Source of the DNA: Erysipelothrix rhusiopathiae
Lineage (GTDB): Bacteria; Bacillota_I; Bacilli_A; Erysipelotrichales; Erysipelotrichaceae
Length of the DNA: 61,206 nt
Reading direction: 5' to 3'
Assembly (NCBI GenBank): GCA_902772725.1
Contig: CACYBS010000014.1
Coordinates: 1-61,206 of the forward strand
The notes below the pieces were generated by a model. It was given only the letters and a program-made list of their open reading frames with translations, ran no database searches and was not told where the DNA came from. Both the position numbers and the translations under genes were made by a program. Shown here piece after piece: positions 28,261 through 35,973 of this stretch (positions are counted from its first letter, which is position 1; each line of letters begins with the position of its first letter).

Positions 28261-28289
28261 AAAAGGCAGGGCCACCTGCCTTTTATTTT
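28261..28289 (+). terminator. Intercistronic terminator between nrdD and nrdG
   Basis: AAAAGGCAGG (28261-28270), loop GCCA, CCTGCCTTTT (28275-28284), then ATTTT. The nrdG ribosome site AAGGAG starts one base later at 28290, so any readthrough message begins nrdG right after the hairpin. Confidence 0.85.
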
Positions 28290-28303
28290 AAGGAGAATAA
28301 CGT

Positions 28304-28825
28304 ATGAATTACGGTATGATAAAAAAATTTGATATTGCGGATGGTGAAGGCGTCCGCGTTTCCCTCTTTGTTTCAGGCTGCACAAACCATTGTTTCAACT
28401 GTTTCCAGCCGGAAACCTGGGATTTTGACTATGGTCAGCCTTATACAAAAGACACGGAAAACGAAATCATTGAAGCCCTAAAACCATCCTATATTCAGGG
28501 ACTCACCCTGCTTGGAGGAGATCCTTTTGAATTTCAGAACCAAAGAGAAGTTGTTAAGCTGCTACGCAGAATGAAGGCAGAACTTCCCGACAAGAATGTA
28601 TGGGCATATACCGGATTTATTTTAGATCAGGATTTATTGGATGGCGGCAGACGCCATTGTGAAGTAACCGATGAAATGTTGTCCTATATCGATGTTCTGG
28701 TAGACGGTCCGTTTATCGATGCTCAGAAAAATATTTCTCTGGCCTTCAGAGGCAGTGAAAATCAGCGTGTTATCGATTTAAAAAAATCATTAAAAGAAAA
28801 GGAAGTTATCCTCTATATAGAGTAA
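28304..28825 (+). CDS. nrdG: Anaerobic ribonucleotide reductase activating protein
   Basis: A 173-residue radical SAM enzyme that installs the glycyl radical on NrdD. The cluster motif is CTNHCFNC near residue 23, followed by LTLLGGDPFE (SAM-binding GGE-like motif). The length is typical. AAGGAG lies 8 bases before the ATG. Its stop codon falls within the terminator stem-loop. No other start is plausible. Confidence 0.95.
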   Translation: MNYGMIKKFDIADGEGVRVSLFVSGCTNHCFNCFQPETWDFDYGQPYTKDTENEIIEALKPSYIQGLTLLGGDPFEFQNQREVVKLLRRMKAELPDKNVWAYTGFILDQDLLDGGRRHCEVTDEMLSYIDVLVDGPFIDAQKNISLAFRGSENQRVIDLKKSLKEKEVILYIE

Positions 28826-28838
28826 ACTTCCTTTTTTT
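28797..28838. terminator. Bidirectional terminator, nrdG / lipoprotein gene
   Basis: AAGGAAGTT (28799-28807) / AACTTCCTT (28825-28833) with an inner CTCTATATAGAG palindrome. T-tract on the plus side; on the minus side TTTTCTTTT. Confidence 0.85.
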
Positions 28839-29475
28839 AAGATTCATCTTCTTCGATGCTGATAATCTTCCACTGTTCTTCGTCTTTAACCAAAGATATC
28901 ACATAAGTTTTGGTTTCACTGACAGCCCCATCTATAATGCGGTCTAAATCTTTAAAGTAGATCTGCGCTGCTTCTTCCAGCACTTTCTGCAAAGCCGCAT
29001 CCTGCCCTTTCTGGTTACGTATCTCAGCCAATTCGTCGCTATGCTCATTCATGTAATTTGTCGCATTGGCGGTTATATCGGAAGATGCCACCGATATAGG
29101 GCCGGCAACAGATGCAGGAGAAATTCCGTTAATTTCAACAGTTGCCGCAGCTGAATTTCCGTTGATATTTACTGCTTTAATCTCATACGATTGAACTGTT
29201 TTGGAAAAGAGCTTGGTAATGAACGCATCTGCCCGACCCTCAAAATCATCGGATAAATTTGCGTTTTTTAATGCGTTCTTTATATTGTCCTCTAAATGTA
29301 AGATTTGAAAATCATCCGAAACATCCAGATATTTAATAGACTCGGATACATCTCCTTTTCGCATCGCATCTAAATATGCTGCGACAGTACTTTCAACTTC
29401 TTTTCTTTCACCGGAACATCCTACCGTACAAAACAATAGAATAACCGCAATAAATGCGGTTATCTTTTTTCTCAT
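28837..29475 (-). CDS. Lipoprotein, DUF5105/DUF4878-like, distal paralogue
   Basis: A 212-residue predicted lipoprotein: basic N-terminus MRKK, hydrophobic core and lipobox TVGCS (Cys20). The mature part, KEVESTVAAYLDAMRKGDVSESIKYL, then a closing EEQWKIISIEED strand, looks like an NTF2-like/cystatin-like fold as in DUF4878/DUF5105 proteins. It overlaps the end of the upstream paralogue by 4 bases. The two share the amphipathic start and the QWKI.SI ending, so they are probably a tandem duplication. The function is unknown. Confidence 0.7.
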   Translation of the reverse strand: MRKKITAFIAVILLFCTVGCSGERKEVESTVAAYLDAMRKGDVSESIKYLDVSDDFQILHLEDNIKNALKNANLSDDFEGRADAFITKLFSKTVQSYEIKAVNINGNSAAATVEINGISPASVAGPISVASSDITANATNYMNEHSDELAEIRNQKGQDAALQKVLEEAAQIYFKDLDRIIDGAVSETKTYVISLVKDEEQWKIISIEEDES

Positions 29476-30116
29476 TCTTCTGCAACCTTCTTAATTGAAA
29501 CGATCTTCCACTGGTCGCCTTCCAGTTTCAATTCTACTTTCAGCTTATATGTTTTGCGGGTAGTTTCCTGGAAAGTTGTCTGCAATTCGCTGTTAAAATC
29601 ATTGACCATATCTTCCATAGTCTTATCGCCTTTGCCTGTCAGGGCACCGAACAGCTGCTCATAATTACTTGTCAGATATTCGCCAATTGTACTCATATAG
29701 TTTTTCACCAGTTTTGATACCAATTCATCCAAATTATCCGGATCAACACCGGTTACTGTCAAATCTACAACGGCTGTATCGCCTTCGATTGTTACATTAT
29801 CAATTTTGTAGTTATCAATCGCTTTTCCGATTGTAGAATGAACAGATTCAGTTAATTGTGTTTCTGTCTCTGCATCAAGACCCAGAGCATGAATGGATTG
29901 GTCAATTGTTTCTGTCATCTTTCCATAGTTAAGCTCATCTACAATATCAACATCAGTAAATTGGGCTGCATCTGAGTAGGCTCCTTCCTGGATATCATTG
30001 AAATAACTTGTTACAGTTTGTTCAATCTGCTCAGTCTGCTCTTCAATGCTGGCACCGCAGCCGGCCATTGTTAAAACCAAGGCTGCACTTAAAATAGAAT
30101 AAAATAATTTACGCAT
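29472..30116 (-). CDS. Lipoprotein, DUF5105/DUF4878-like, proximal paralogue
   Basis: A 214-residue predicted lipoprotein with lipobox TMAGC (Cys20) after a short hydrophobic signal. The mature region begins SIEEQTEQIEQTVTSYFNDIQEG and ends LEGDQWKIVSIKKV, the same layout as its downstream neighbour but clearly diverged. AAAAGGAG lies before the ATG. The pair forms a two-gene unit that ends at the bidirectional terminator shared with nrdG. Role unknown; surface-anchored. Confidence 0.7.
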   Translation of the reverse strand: MRKLFYSILSAALVLTMAGCGASIEEQTEQIEQTVTSYFNDIQEGAYSDAAQFTDVDIVDELNYGKMTETIDQSIHALGLDAETETQLTESVHSTIGKAIDNYKIDNVTIEGDTAVVDLTVTGVDPDNLDELVSKLVKNYMSTIGEYLTSNYEQLFGALTGKGDKTMEDMVNDFNSELQTTFQETTRKTYKLKVELKLEGDQWKIVSIKKVAEE

Positions 30117-30195
30117 TTTTTCATCTCCTTTTACGCCTTGAATATAGGTATTATTTGTGCCCTTTTCTACATTATACTTTATTAAGTTTCACAAA

Positions 30196-30221
30196 AAAAG
30201 AAAAAGCGGTAAAATCACCGC
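30196..30221 (-). terminator. copA terminator
   Basis: GCGGT / ACCGC with a 6-base loop directly after the stop; on the minus strand followed by TTTTTC and further Ts. Confidence 0.8.
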
Positions 30222-30434
30222 CTATTCAATCGATACAGGTTTATATCCGGCTTCTTCTACTGCCTTAAATAAATCTGCTTCCGCAACATCTTTTGAAAGC
30301 TTAATCTGTGCTTTTTTGGCATCTAGATCAATCGTTGCTTCATTTACACCATCCACACCTTCTAAAGCTTTCTTTACATGAGCAGCGCAATTTTTGCACA
30401 TCATCCCTTCAACAACCATTACTTTTTCTGACAT
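30222..30434 (-). CDS. Possible free CopZ-like chaperone from an internal copA start
   Basis: In-frame ATG at residue 924 of CopA, preceded by a perfect AGGAGG (30448-30443) with 8-base spacing. The product would be 70 residues, MSEKVMVVEGMMCKNC to the shared stop, which is the size and layout of CopZ copper chaperones (one GMxCxxC site and the beta-alpha-beta-beta-alpha-beta fold). E. coli makes a chaperone from its copA gene by frameshifting; internal initiation here is an inference from sequence. Confidence 0.45.
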   Translation of the reverse strand: MSEKVMVVEGMMCKNCAAHVKKALEGVDGVNEATIDLDAKKAQIKLSKDVAEADLFKAVEEAGYKPVSIE

Positions 30435-33203
30435 TTTTTCTTCCTCCTTTTCTGTCATTGTATATCCGGCATCTTCTATTGCCTGTTTCAACACCAAATC
30501 TTCGATTGGCTTTGTAAGAAGAAGGTTCACAATTCCACCTTCCAGTTGAACATCTGCTTCTTTTACACCTTCTACTTTTTCCAGTGCCGTTTTTACTCTA
30601 TTTACACAATGTTCACACATCATGCCCTCTACCACAATCGTCTTTTGAACAGGAGTGTCATCTACCAAAACATATCCGGCATTTTCAACAGCTTTCTGTA
30701 CAGTAGATTTATCAATCTCACAGGTAGAATGAACGATGGCTTCGTTCTTATCCAAAGATACATCTGCCATTATAACTCCGTCAATGGATTCCAATGCCTT
30801 TTTTACCCGTGCAACGCAATGTTCACACATCATTCCTTCGATTTGGTATTCGGAAATAATCTCAGGAGCACTTTTTTCTTCGATAATTGGGTCTTCTTCT
30901 ACTTCCTCATTTACTTCAACTTCCGGCTTAAACCAGCGTAAGCGCAGCGCATTTGTGCAGACACATACGGAACTTAAAGACATAGCTGCTGCTCCAAACA
31001 TCGGAGACATCTGCCATCCAAATACCGGATAAAATAATCCGGCTGCGATAGGAATACCAATCACATTATAGAAGAAAGCCCAGAATAAATTCATATGAAT
31101 ATTTGAGATGACCTTACGGCTAAGATCAATCGCCGTATTTACATCCATCAATGAATCCTTTACAAGGATAATATCCGCAGAATCCATGGCGATATCCGTT
31201 CCTGCGCCAATGGCTGCACCGATATCGGCACGCATCAATGCCGGGGCATCGTTAATGCCATCGCCAACCATCATTACCTTACGGCCTGCTTCCTGCAGCG
31301 AACGTACTTTTGATTCCTTATCGGCAGGAAGTACTTCACTGATTACTTCATCTATTCCTACGGATTGGGCAATGGCTTTGGCAGTGAGTGCATTATCCCC
31401 TGTCAACATGACTGTATGAATGCCTTTTTTCTTAAATTCCCGGATTGCCCTGGCAGAAGCGGCACGAACAGTATCGGATACCGTCATCATTCCAATGACC
31501 TTTGATTCATCGGCAAATAATATCGGTGTTTTTCCTTGAGAGGCAAATTGCTCCATATCTTTTTTTACAGATTCTGTTACCTCAACACCCAGCTCACTCA
31601 TAAAAGAAAGATTACCGGTATAAGCCATTCGGCCATCGACCAGAGCCTTCACTCCTTTTCCGGATACCTCTTCAAATTGCTCTGTATGTAAGCGGATATT
31701 TGATTTTTTCCTGGCGTACTCAGATATTGCCTGTGCCAACGGATGGGCAGAACCTTCTTCCAGTGCTCCGGCAATTTGAATCAGCTTATTTTGATCGGTA
31801 CCGTATGCAAGTACATCCTGTACCGACATCTTACCTTTTGTGATCGTTCCGGTTTTATCTAATACAATGGTATCGATATTCTGTAAATTCTCTAAACTCT
31901 CTGCATTTTTCACTAAAATCCCATATTGGGCAGCTTTACCGGTTCCTACCATAATCGCAACCGGTGTTGCCAAACCTAAAGCACATGGACAGGAAACCAC
32001 CAGCACACTGATCGCGCAGGTTAAGGCAAAGGTAAAATCAGCCCCTATCAACATCCATATAATCAATGTTGCAACAGAAATTCCGATCACAATTGGAACA
32101 AACACGCCGGCAACCTTGTCCGCAACTCTGGCAATCGGAGCTTTGGAGTTACCTGCATCATCGACAAGACGAATAATCTTTGCCAGCGTTGTATCATCGC
32201 CAACCTTGGTCGCTTCAAAACGGAAGGTACCGTTGGTATTGATCGTGGCAGAAATCACTTCATCCCCAGCCCGCTTGGTAACAGGCAGGCTCTCACCGGT
32301 AATGGCAGATTGGTCGAGATACCCTACGCCTTCAATCACTTTACCGTCAACGGGAATGCTCTCACCGGGACGAATCACAACAACATCGCCTTTCGTTACA
32401 TCTTCGCTGTTGATCATAATTTCATTGCCGTTACGTATAACATGCGCCTGTTTAGGGGCTAAGTCGACTAACTTGCTTAACGCATCTCCGGTCTTTGCCT
32501 TCGATAAGGACTCCAAATATTTACCTACACTGACTAAAGCTACAATCATCGCAGCCGAGTCAAAATACATGCCCCGCATCATAGCTGAGTGCGCCATCTC
32601 CATATTCATTCTTCCAAGCGCATATGCCATGACTAACGTATTTGCCCATGCGAATACATACGAAGCCGATGATCCTACCGCAACTAAAGAATCCATATTC
32701 GGAGCTCTTTTGATTAATGCCTTGAATCCGTGGATGTAGAAATTACGCTGAATAATCATAATGATTGTGGATAAAATAATCTGAACCAATACATTGATCA
32801 TCATGTTTTCCATACCCGCAAGAATAGGAATCATAGGTAATCCCATCATTTCTCCCATTGCGATATACATCAACGGAATCATCAAAACAACAGACCAGAT
32901 CAAACGCTTTTTGGCAGCCTTCTGCTGGAGCTCCGCTTCCTTTTGACGGCTCTCCCATTCACTTCGCAAGCTGTTTTTCTCCGTTTTATTGGCCCCTTTT
33001 AAGGAAGCCCCATATCCAATATTAGATACTGCCTGACAGATTGTATCAGGGTCTACCGTATCCGGGTCATAATCCACCTTCATAGAATTTCCCAGTAATG
33101 ATACATCGACGGCACTTACACCGTTTACCCCGGATACTGCTTTGGTGACATTGGCCTGGCAGGCTGCACAGGTCATCCCTGTCACATTAAATGTTTCCTG
33201 CAT
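30222..33203 (-). CDS. copA: Copper-exporting P-type ATPase with one N-terminal and three C-terminal HMA domains
   Basis: A 993-residue Cu(I) P1B-ATPase. HMA1 is at the N-terminus (GMTCAAC, Cys12/Cys15). The pump core has the transport motif CPC at 405-407, phosphorylation motif DKTGT with Asp449, GDGINDAPAL, and the Cu(I) signatures YN and MSLSS in the last helices. After the final helix three more HMA domains follow: GMMCEHC (Cys793/796), GMMCEHC (863/866) and GMMCKNC (936/939). Typical CopA proteins carry one or two HMA domains, at the N-terminus only, and end soon after the last helix. An in-frame internal start precedes the last HMA. It begins 8 bases after csoR in one operon. Confidence 0.95.
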   Translation of the reverse strand: MQETFNVTGMTCAACQANVTKAVSGVNGVSAVDVSLLGNSMKVDYDPDTVDPDTICQAVSNIGYGASLKGANKTEKNSLRSEWESRQKEAELQQKAAKKRLIWSVVLMIPLMYIAMGEMMGLPMIPILAGMENMMINVLVQIILSTIIMIIQRNFYIHGFKALIKRAPNMDSLVAVGSSASYVFAWANTLVMAYALGRMNMEMAHSAMMRGMYFDSAAMIVALVSVGKYLESLSKAKTGDALSKLVDLAPKQAHVIRNGNEIMINSEDVTKGDVVVIRPGESIPVDGKVIEGVGYLDQSAITGESLPVTKRAGDEVISATINTNGTFRFEATKVGDDTTLAKIIRLVDDAGNSKAPIARVADKVAGVFVPIVIGISVATLIIWMLIGADFTFALTCAISVLVVSCPCALGLATPVAIMVGTGKAAQYGILVKNAESLENLQNIDTIVLDKTGTITKGKMSVQDVLAYGTDQNKLIQIAGALEEGSAHPLAQAISEYARKKSNIRLHTEQFEEVSGKGVKALVDGRMAYTGNLSFMSELGVEVTESVKKDMEQFASQGKTPILFADESKVIGMMTVSDTVRAASARAIREFKKKGIHTVMLTGDNALTAKAIAQSVGIDEVISEVLPADKESKVRSLQEAGRKVMMVGDGINDAPALMRADIGAAIGAGTDIAMDSADIILVKDSLMDVNTAIDLSRKVISNIHMNLFWAFFYNVIGIPIAAGLFYPVFGWQMSPMFGAAAMSLSSVCVCTNALRLRWFKPEVEVNEEVEEDPIIEEKSAPEIISEYQIEGMMCEHCVARVKKALESIDGVIMADVSLDKNEAIVHSTCEIDKSTVQKAVENAGYVLVDDTPVQKTIVVEGMMCEHCVNRVKTALEKVEGVKEADVQLEGGIVNLLLTKPIEDLVLKQAIEDAGYTMTEKEEEKMSEKVMVVEGMMCKNCAAHVKKALEGVDGVNEATIDLDAKKAQIKLSKDVAEADLFKAVEEAGYKPVSIE
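30435..30448 (-). promoter_or_regulatory. Internal Shine-Dalgarno inside copA
   Basis: AGGAGG (30448-30443) followed by AAGAAAAA and ATG. In the copA frame these bases encode the linker KEEEK between HMA3 and HMA4, where codon choice is free to create the site. Confidence 0.55.
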
Positions 33204-33211
33204 TTTATCAC

Positions 33212-33502
33212 CTACTTTAACTTCTTTATCATATCCATGACTTCATCCATGGTCTCATTCTTTCCATCCAGAACATCCTGTGTTACACAGGTTTTCAGAT
33301 GATTAGACAAGACAATATATCCAAATGACTCCAAGGCTTTTTCTACAGCTGCGATCTGAATCAAAATATCCCCGCAATAGCGGTTTTCGTCCAACATCTT
33401 TTCAATACCGTTTAACTGTCCGGTAATTCGATGAATTCGATTCTTAAGCTGTTTCACTTCTTCATCGCTTCTTGGTTTATGTTTATAATGAACGTCTGTC
33501 AT
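33212..33502 (-). CDS. csoR: CsoR-family copper-sensing repressor
   Basis: A 96-residue all-helical repressor that releases DNA on binding Cu(I). The C-H-C ligand set is present: Cys43 in RYCGDIL, His68 and Cys72 in NHLKTC. The N-terminal helix holds the family pattern KQLKNRIHRITGQLNGIEKML. ATG 33502 has GAGGTGAG upstream; the longer frame from 33520 starts inside the -10 box and is not used. It is first gene of csoR-copA and has an operator inside its own promoter. Confidence 0.93.
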   Translation of the reverse strand: MTDVHYKHKPRSDEEVKQLKNRIHRITGQLNGIEKMLDENRYCGDILIQIAAVEKALESFGYIVLSNHLKTCVTQDVLDGKNETMDEVMDMIKKLK

Positions 33503-33519
33503 GTTCTCACCTCGCAACA

Positions 33520-33548
33520 AATATATACCCTCGGGGGGTATATGTCAA
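33520..33548 (-). promoter_or_regulatory. csoR-copA promoter with CsoR operator in the spacer
   Basis: On the minus strand TTGACA (33548-33543), 17 bases, TATATT (33525-33520). Centred in it is the inverted repeat ATATACCC (33523-33530), 5 bases, GGGTATAT (33536-33543), the C-tract/G-tract pattern of CsoR operators. Repressor bound here would block polymerase directly. Confidence 0.88.
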
Positions 33549-33562
33549 ATTTGAAGCACTAT

Positions 33563-33590
33563 AAAAAAAAGATACAATATAAAATTGTAC
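33563..33590 (-). terminator. Terminator of the pyrophosphatase gene
   Basis: TACAAT / ATTGTA stem with a TTTTTTTT tail on the minus strand, ending 15 bases before the csoR -35 box. Confidence 0.75.
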
Positions 33591-33594
33591 CTTT

Positions 33595-35211
33595 CTAACC
33601 AAGAGCCTCCATCAACATCGGAACCATCTGTTTTTTTCGGGAAAAAATTCCCTTTTGAATCTTTCCGTTTTGGAATACATCGATTACCTTATTAGCTCCA
33701 TCTCCAACGATATAGAAAACAGATCCATTTTCAATCACAGAAGTGAAACATACCACCAATAAATCCAATTCTTTTTGATCATTTAATATCTCCATATCAT
33801 GGTAGATTTCACTTTCCCTTTTTGCGATTGATTCAATCGACGGAACAATGATTTGGGAAATCATCGTCCTGGTACCGTTAAGATCAAAATACTTGATATC
33901 CTGTATCAACATTTCATAGATGGTCTGCTTCTCACTTGAAGCAGACTTTGAAAACATCTCCTTTGCGAATACATCGATATCTAAACCTGCTGTTTGTGCC
34001 AATCGATGTGCTACTTCAATATCTTTTTTTGTCGTAGTCGGTGACTGGAAAATCAATGTATCTGAAAGAATAGCCCCCAGAAGTAAACCGGCTAAATTAT
34101 TCGGAATCTCAATTTGATTTTCCTTAAAGATGGTGGCAATGATCGCGGCACAGGAGCCGATAATTTCGTTTCTAAACGAGATGGGCTGACTGGTCGCAAA
34201 ATCGTTAATTCGATGGTGATCAACTACCTCTAAGATTTGCGCTTTATCGATATTTTTTACCGATTGAGAAAATTCATTATGATCCACTAATATGATTTTC
34301 TTATTGTTCTCATGTAAAATATGGAATCTGGATACATAACCAATCAGTCTTTCCTTTTCATCCAGTACCGGATAACTGCGATATCTGGTTTTAAGCATTT
34401 TAGCCCTTACATCTTCCACGAACTCAGAATCTTTAAAAGAAACAACCTCCTTAGTCATGATAAGACGCACCGGCGGTGCTAAAAATAAATAACGGCTGGT
34501 ATTCATGGCCCCATGTCCGGATATAATCAAAGGACAGTGGTACTTCCTTGCGAGCTCACGCACCGATTCATCAATGGAATCGCTCCATACCACAATCAAC
34601 ATTCCTGCACCTTTTTGAATTAATTCTTTCTGGGCATCGGCATCATTTCCTACAATGACGATGCGGTTTTCTACGGAATAATTGGCAACCTTGTATTGAT
34701 TTAGAGCAACAATGGAAGTTCTACCGTCATAATGATAGTCTTCATCCGTATATATGATGGTACCATCAATAGCCCTGGCGATTTCATCAACCGAGGTATG
34801 CCTCAACAATTCGATTTCAGCAGCGGTATCTCCCAAACCGATATTGGCCAGATCACTTTTGGATACATACCCGGCCAGGGTATGATCCTCATGTAAAACC
34901 GCAAAGGACGGTCGATTGTACTTTTCCATCAATTGAATGGCTTCCCGTACTGTTGTATACGGAGTTATCGCATATGGCTCATCAATCACAAGATCGGCAA
35001 GGGTAATTCTTGCATCCTTGAGTAACATCGGTGTCTCAAAGCCAAAGCGGTTTAATAGATATTCTGTCTCTGAATTCAAATTGCCCAGTCGGCATGCAGC
35101 CGCATGCATTCCCGTTTGATTTTTCAGGTAAGCATAGGCGATGGCAGAAGCAATTGAATCTGTATCGGGATTTTGGTGTCCTGTAATGTATACAATATCT
35201 TGTTTATGCAT
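33595..35211 (-). CDS. ppaC: Manganese-dependent inorganic pyrophosphatase with CBS and DRTGG domains
   Basis: A 538-residue family II pyrophosphatase. The DHH catalytic domain is split by an insert: ITGHQNPDTDS at the N-terminus, then after the insert VDHNEFSQS, VDHHRINDF and SDTLIFQSPTTT, with the DHHA2 part ending SRKKQMVP (substrate-binding Arg-Lys-Lys). Residues about 70-250 hold two CBS modules flanking a DRTGG-like segment, which bind adenine nucleotides and regulate activity in known CBS-PPases. AGAGGATGG precedes the ATG. It is a single-gene unit. Confidence 0.93.
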   Translation of the reverse strand: MHKQDIVYITGHQNPDTDSIASAIAYAYLKNQTGMHAAACRLGNLNSETEYLLNRFGFETPMLLKDARITLADLVIDEPYAITPYTTVREAIQLMEKYNRPSFAVLHEDHTLAGYVSKSDLANIGLGDTAAEIELLRHTSVDEIARAIDGTIIYTDEDYHYDGRTSIVALNQYKVANYSVENRIVIVGNDADAQKELIQKGAGMLIVVWSDSIDESVRELARKYHCPLIISGHGAMNTSRYLFLAPPVRLIMTKEVVSFKDSEFVEDVRAKMLKTRYRSYPVLDEKERLIGYVSRFHILHENNKKIILVDHNEFSQSVKNIDKAQILEVVDHHRINDFATSQPISFRNEIIGSCAAIIATIFKENQIEIPNNLAGLLLGAILSDTLIFQSPTTTKKDIEVAHRLAQTAGLDIDVFAKEMFSKSASSEKQTIYEMLIQDIKYFDLNGTRTMISQIIVPSIESIAKRESEIYHDMEILNDQKELDLLVVCFTSVIENGSVFYIVGDGANKVIDVFQNGKIQKGIFSRKKQMVPMLMEALG

Positions 35212-35254
35212 AATACCATCCTCTTCTTATCTTTATCTTATCATGTTTGATCAA

Positions 35255-35284
35255 CAAAAAAGCAGGATACAAAGTATCTCTGCT
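35255..35284 (-). terminator. Terminator of the aldolase / glycyl radical operon
   Basis: AGCAGAGATAC / GTATCCTGCT stem (one mismatch) followed on the minus strand by TTTTTT. Confidence 0.82.
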
Positions 35285-35961
35285 TAACAATCTTTCATCG
35301 TTTTGCCGGGTCCGACTAAACCTTCAAAATCCTTATTAAATTGGACCACCGCTGCATCAATGGCCGGATTTTTAAACATTCCATCAATCACATCCGGAGC
35401 TACTGTTGCCGCTTTAACGCCATACTTTGCCAGTTCCAGTACCTGCTGGGAATTTTTAAAGCTTGCCGCCAACAAACCGCAGTCAAGGTTGTTGTTGACC
35501 ATAATATCATGGATATCCTTCGATACCTGAACACCGTCAAATCCCATATTATCAATTCTGTTTACATAAGGAGCCACATATTCAGCCCCACACTTTGCGG
35601 CTATAAAGGCCTGCATCGGAGTATAGATGGCAGTACCGATAAAACGAATACCTTCCTTTTTCAAAAACTTCATAGCCTTAAAGCCTTCCGGTACACACGG
35701 AATCTTTACCAATGTGTTTTTACCGGTTTCCTTAATAATACGGTATGCATCTTCTACCATGCCTTCTGCCGTACCCGCAACAACCTGCACGAACAATTCG
35801 CCATCATCACCGATAATCTCGCGGATTTCCTTTAATACTTCATAAGGCTCTCTGCCGCTTTTTGCCAGAATCGTAGGATTGGTAGAAACACCGTCAATTG
35901 GATAATACTCATAAATTCTGCGAATTGCGTTAACATCTGCGTGATCGATACATAACTTCAT
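35284..35961 (-). CDS. Fructose-6-phosphate aldolase / transaldolase-like protein
   Basis: A 225-residue TIM-barrel enzyme of the FSA/TalC group. Schiff-base Lys is in TLVKIPCVPEG, and the APYVNRIDNMG segment holds the catalytic Tyr region that separates FSA from transaldolase. In E. coli, FsaA and FsaB cleave 1-deoxy-fructose-6-phosphate, made by YbiW or PflD, to glyceraldehyde-3-phosphate and hydroxyacetone. Position 12 bases after a glycyl radical enzyme gene suggests the same job. GGAGGAAAG precedes the ATG. Confidence 0.85.
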   Translation of the reverse strand: MKLCIDHADVNAIRRIYEYYPIDGVSTNPTILAKSGREPYEVLKEIREIIGDDGELFVQVVAGTAEGMVEDAYRIIKETGKNTLVKIPCVPEGFKAMKFLKKEGIRFIGTAIYTPMQAFIAAKCGAEYVAPYVNRIDNMGFDGVQVSKDIHDIMVNNNLDCGLLAASFKNSQQVLELAKYGVKAATVAPDVIDGMFKNPAIDAAVVQFNKDFEGLVGPGKTMKDC

Positions 35962-35973
35962 TTTTCTTTCCTC

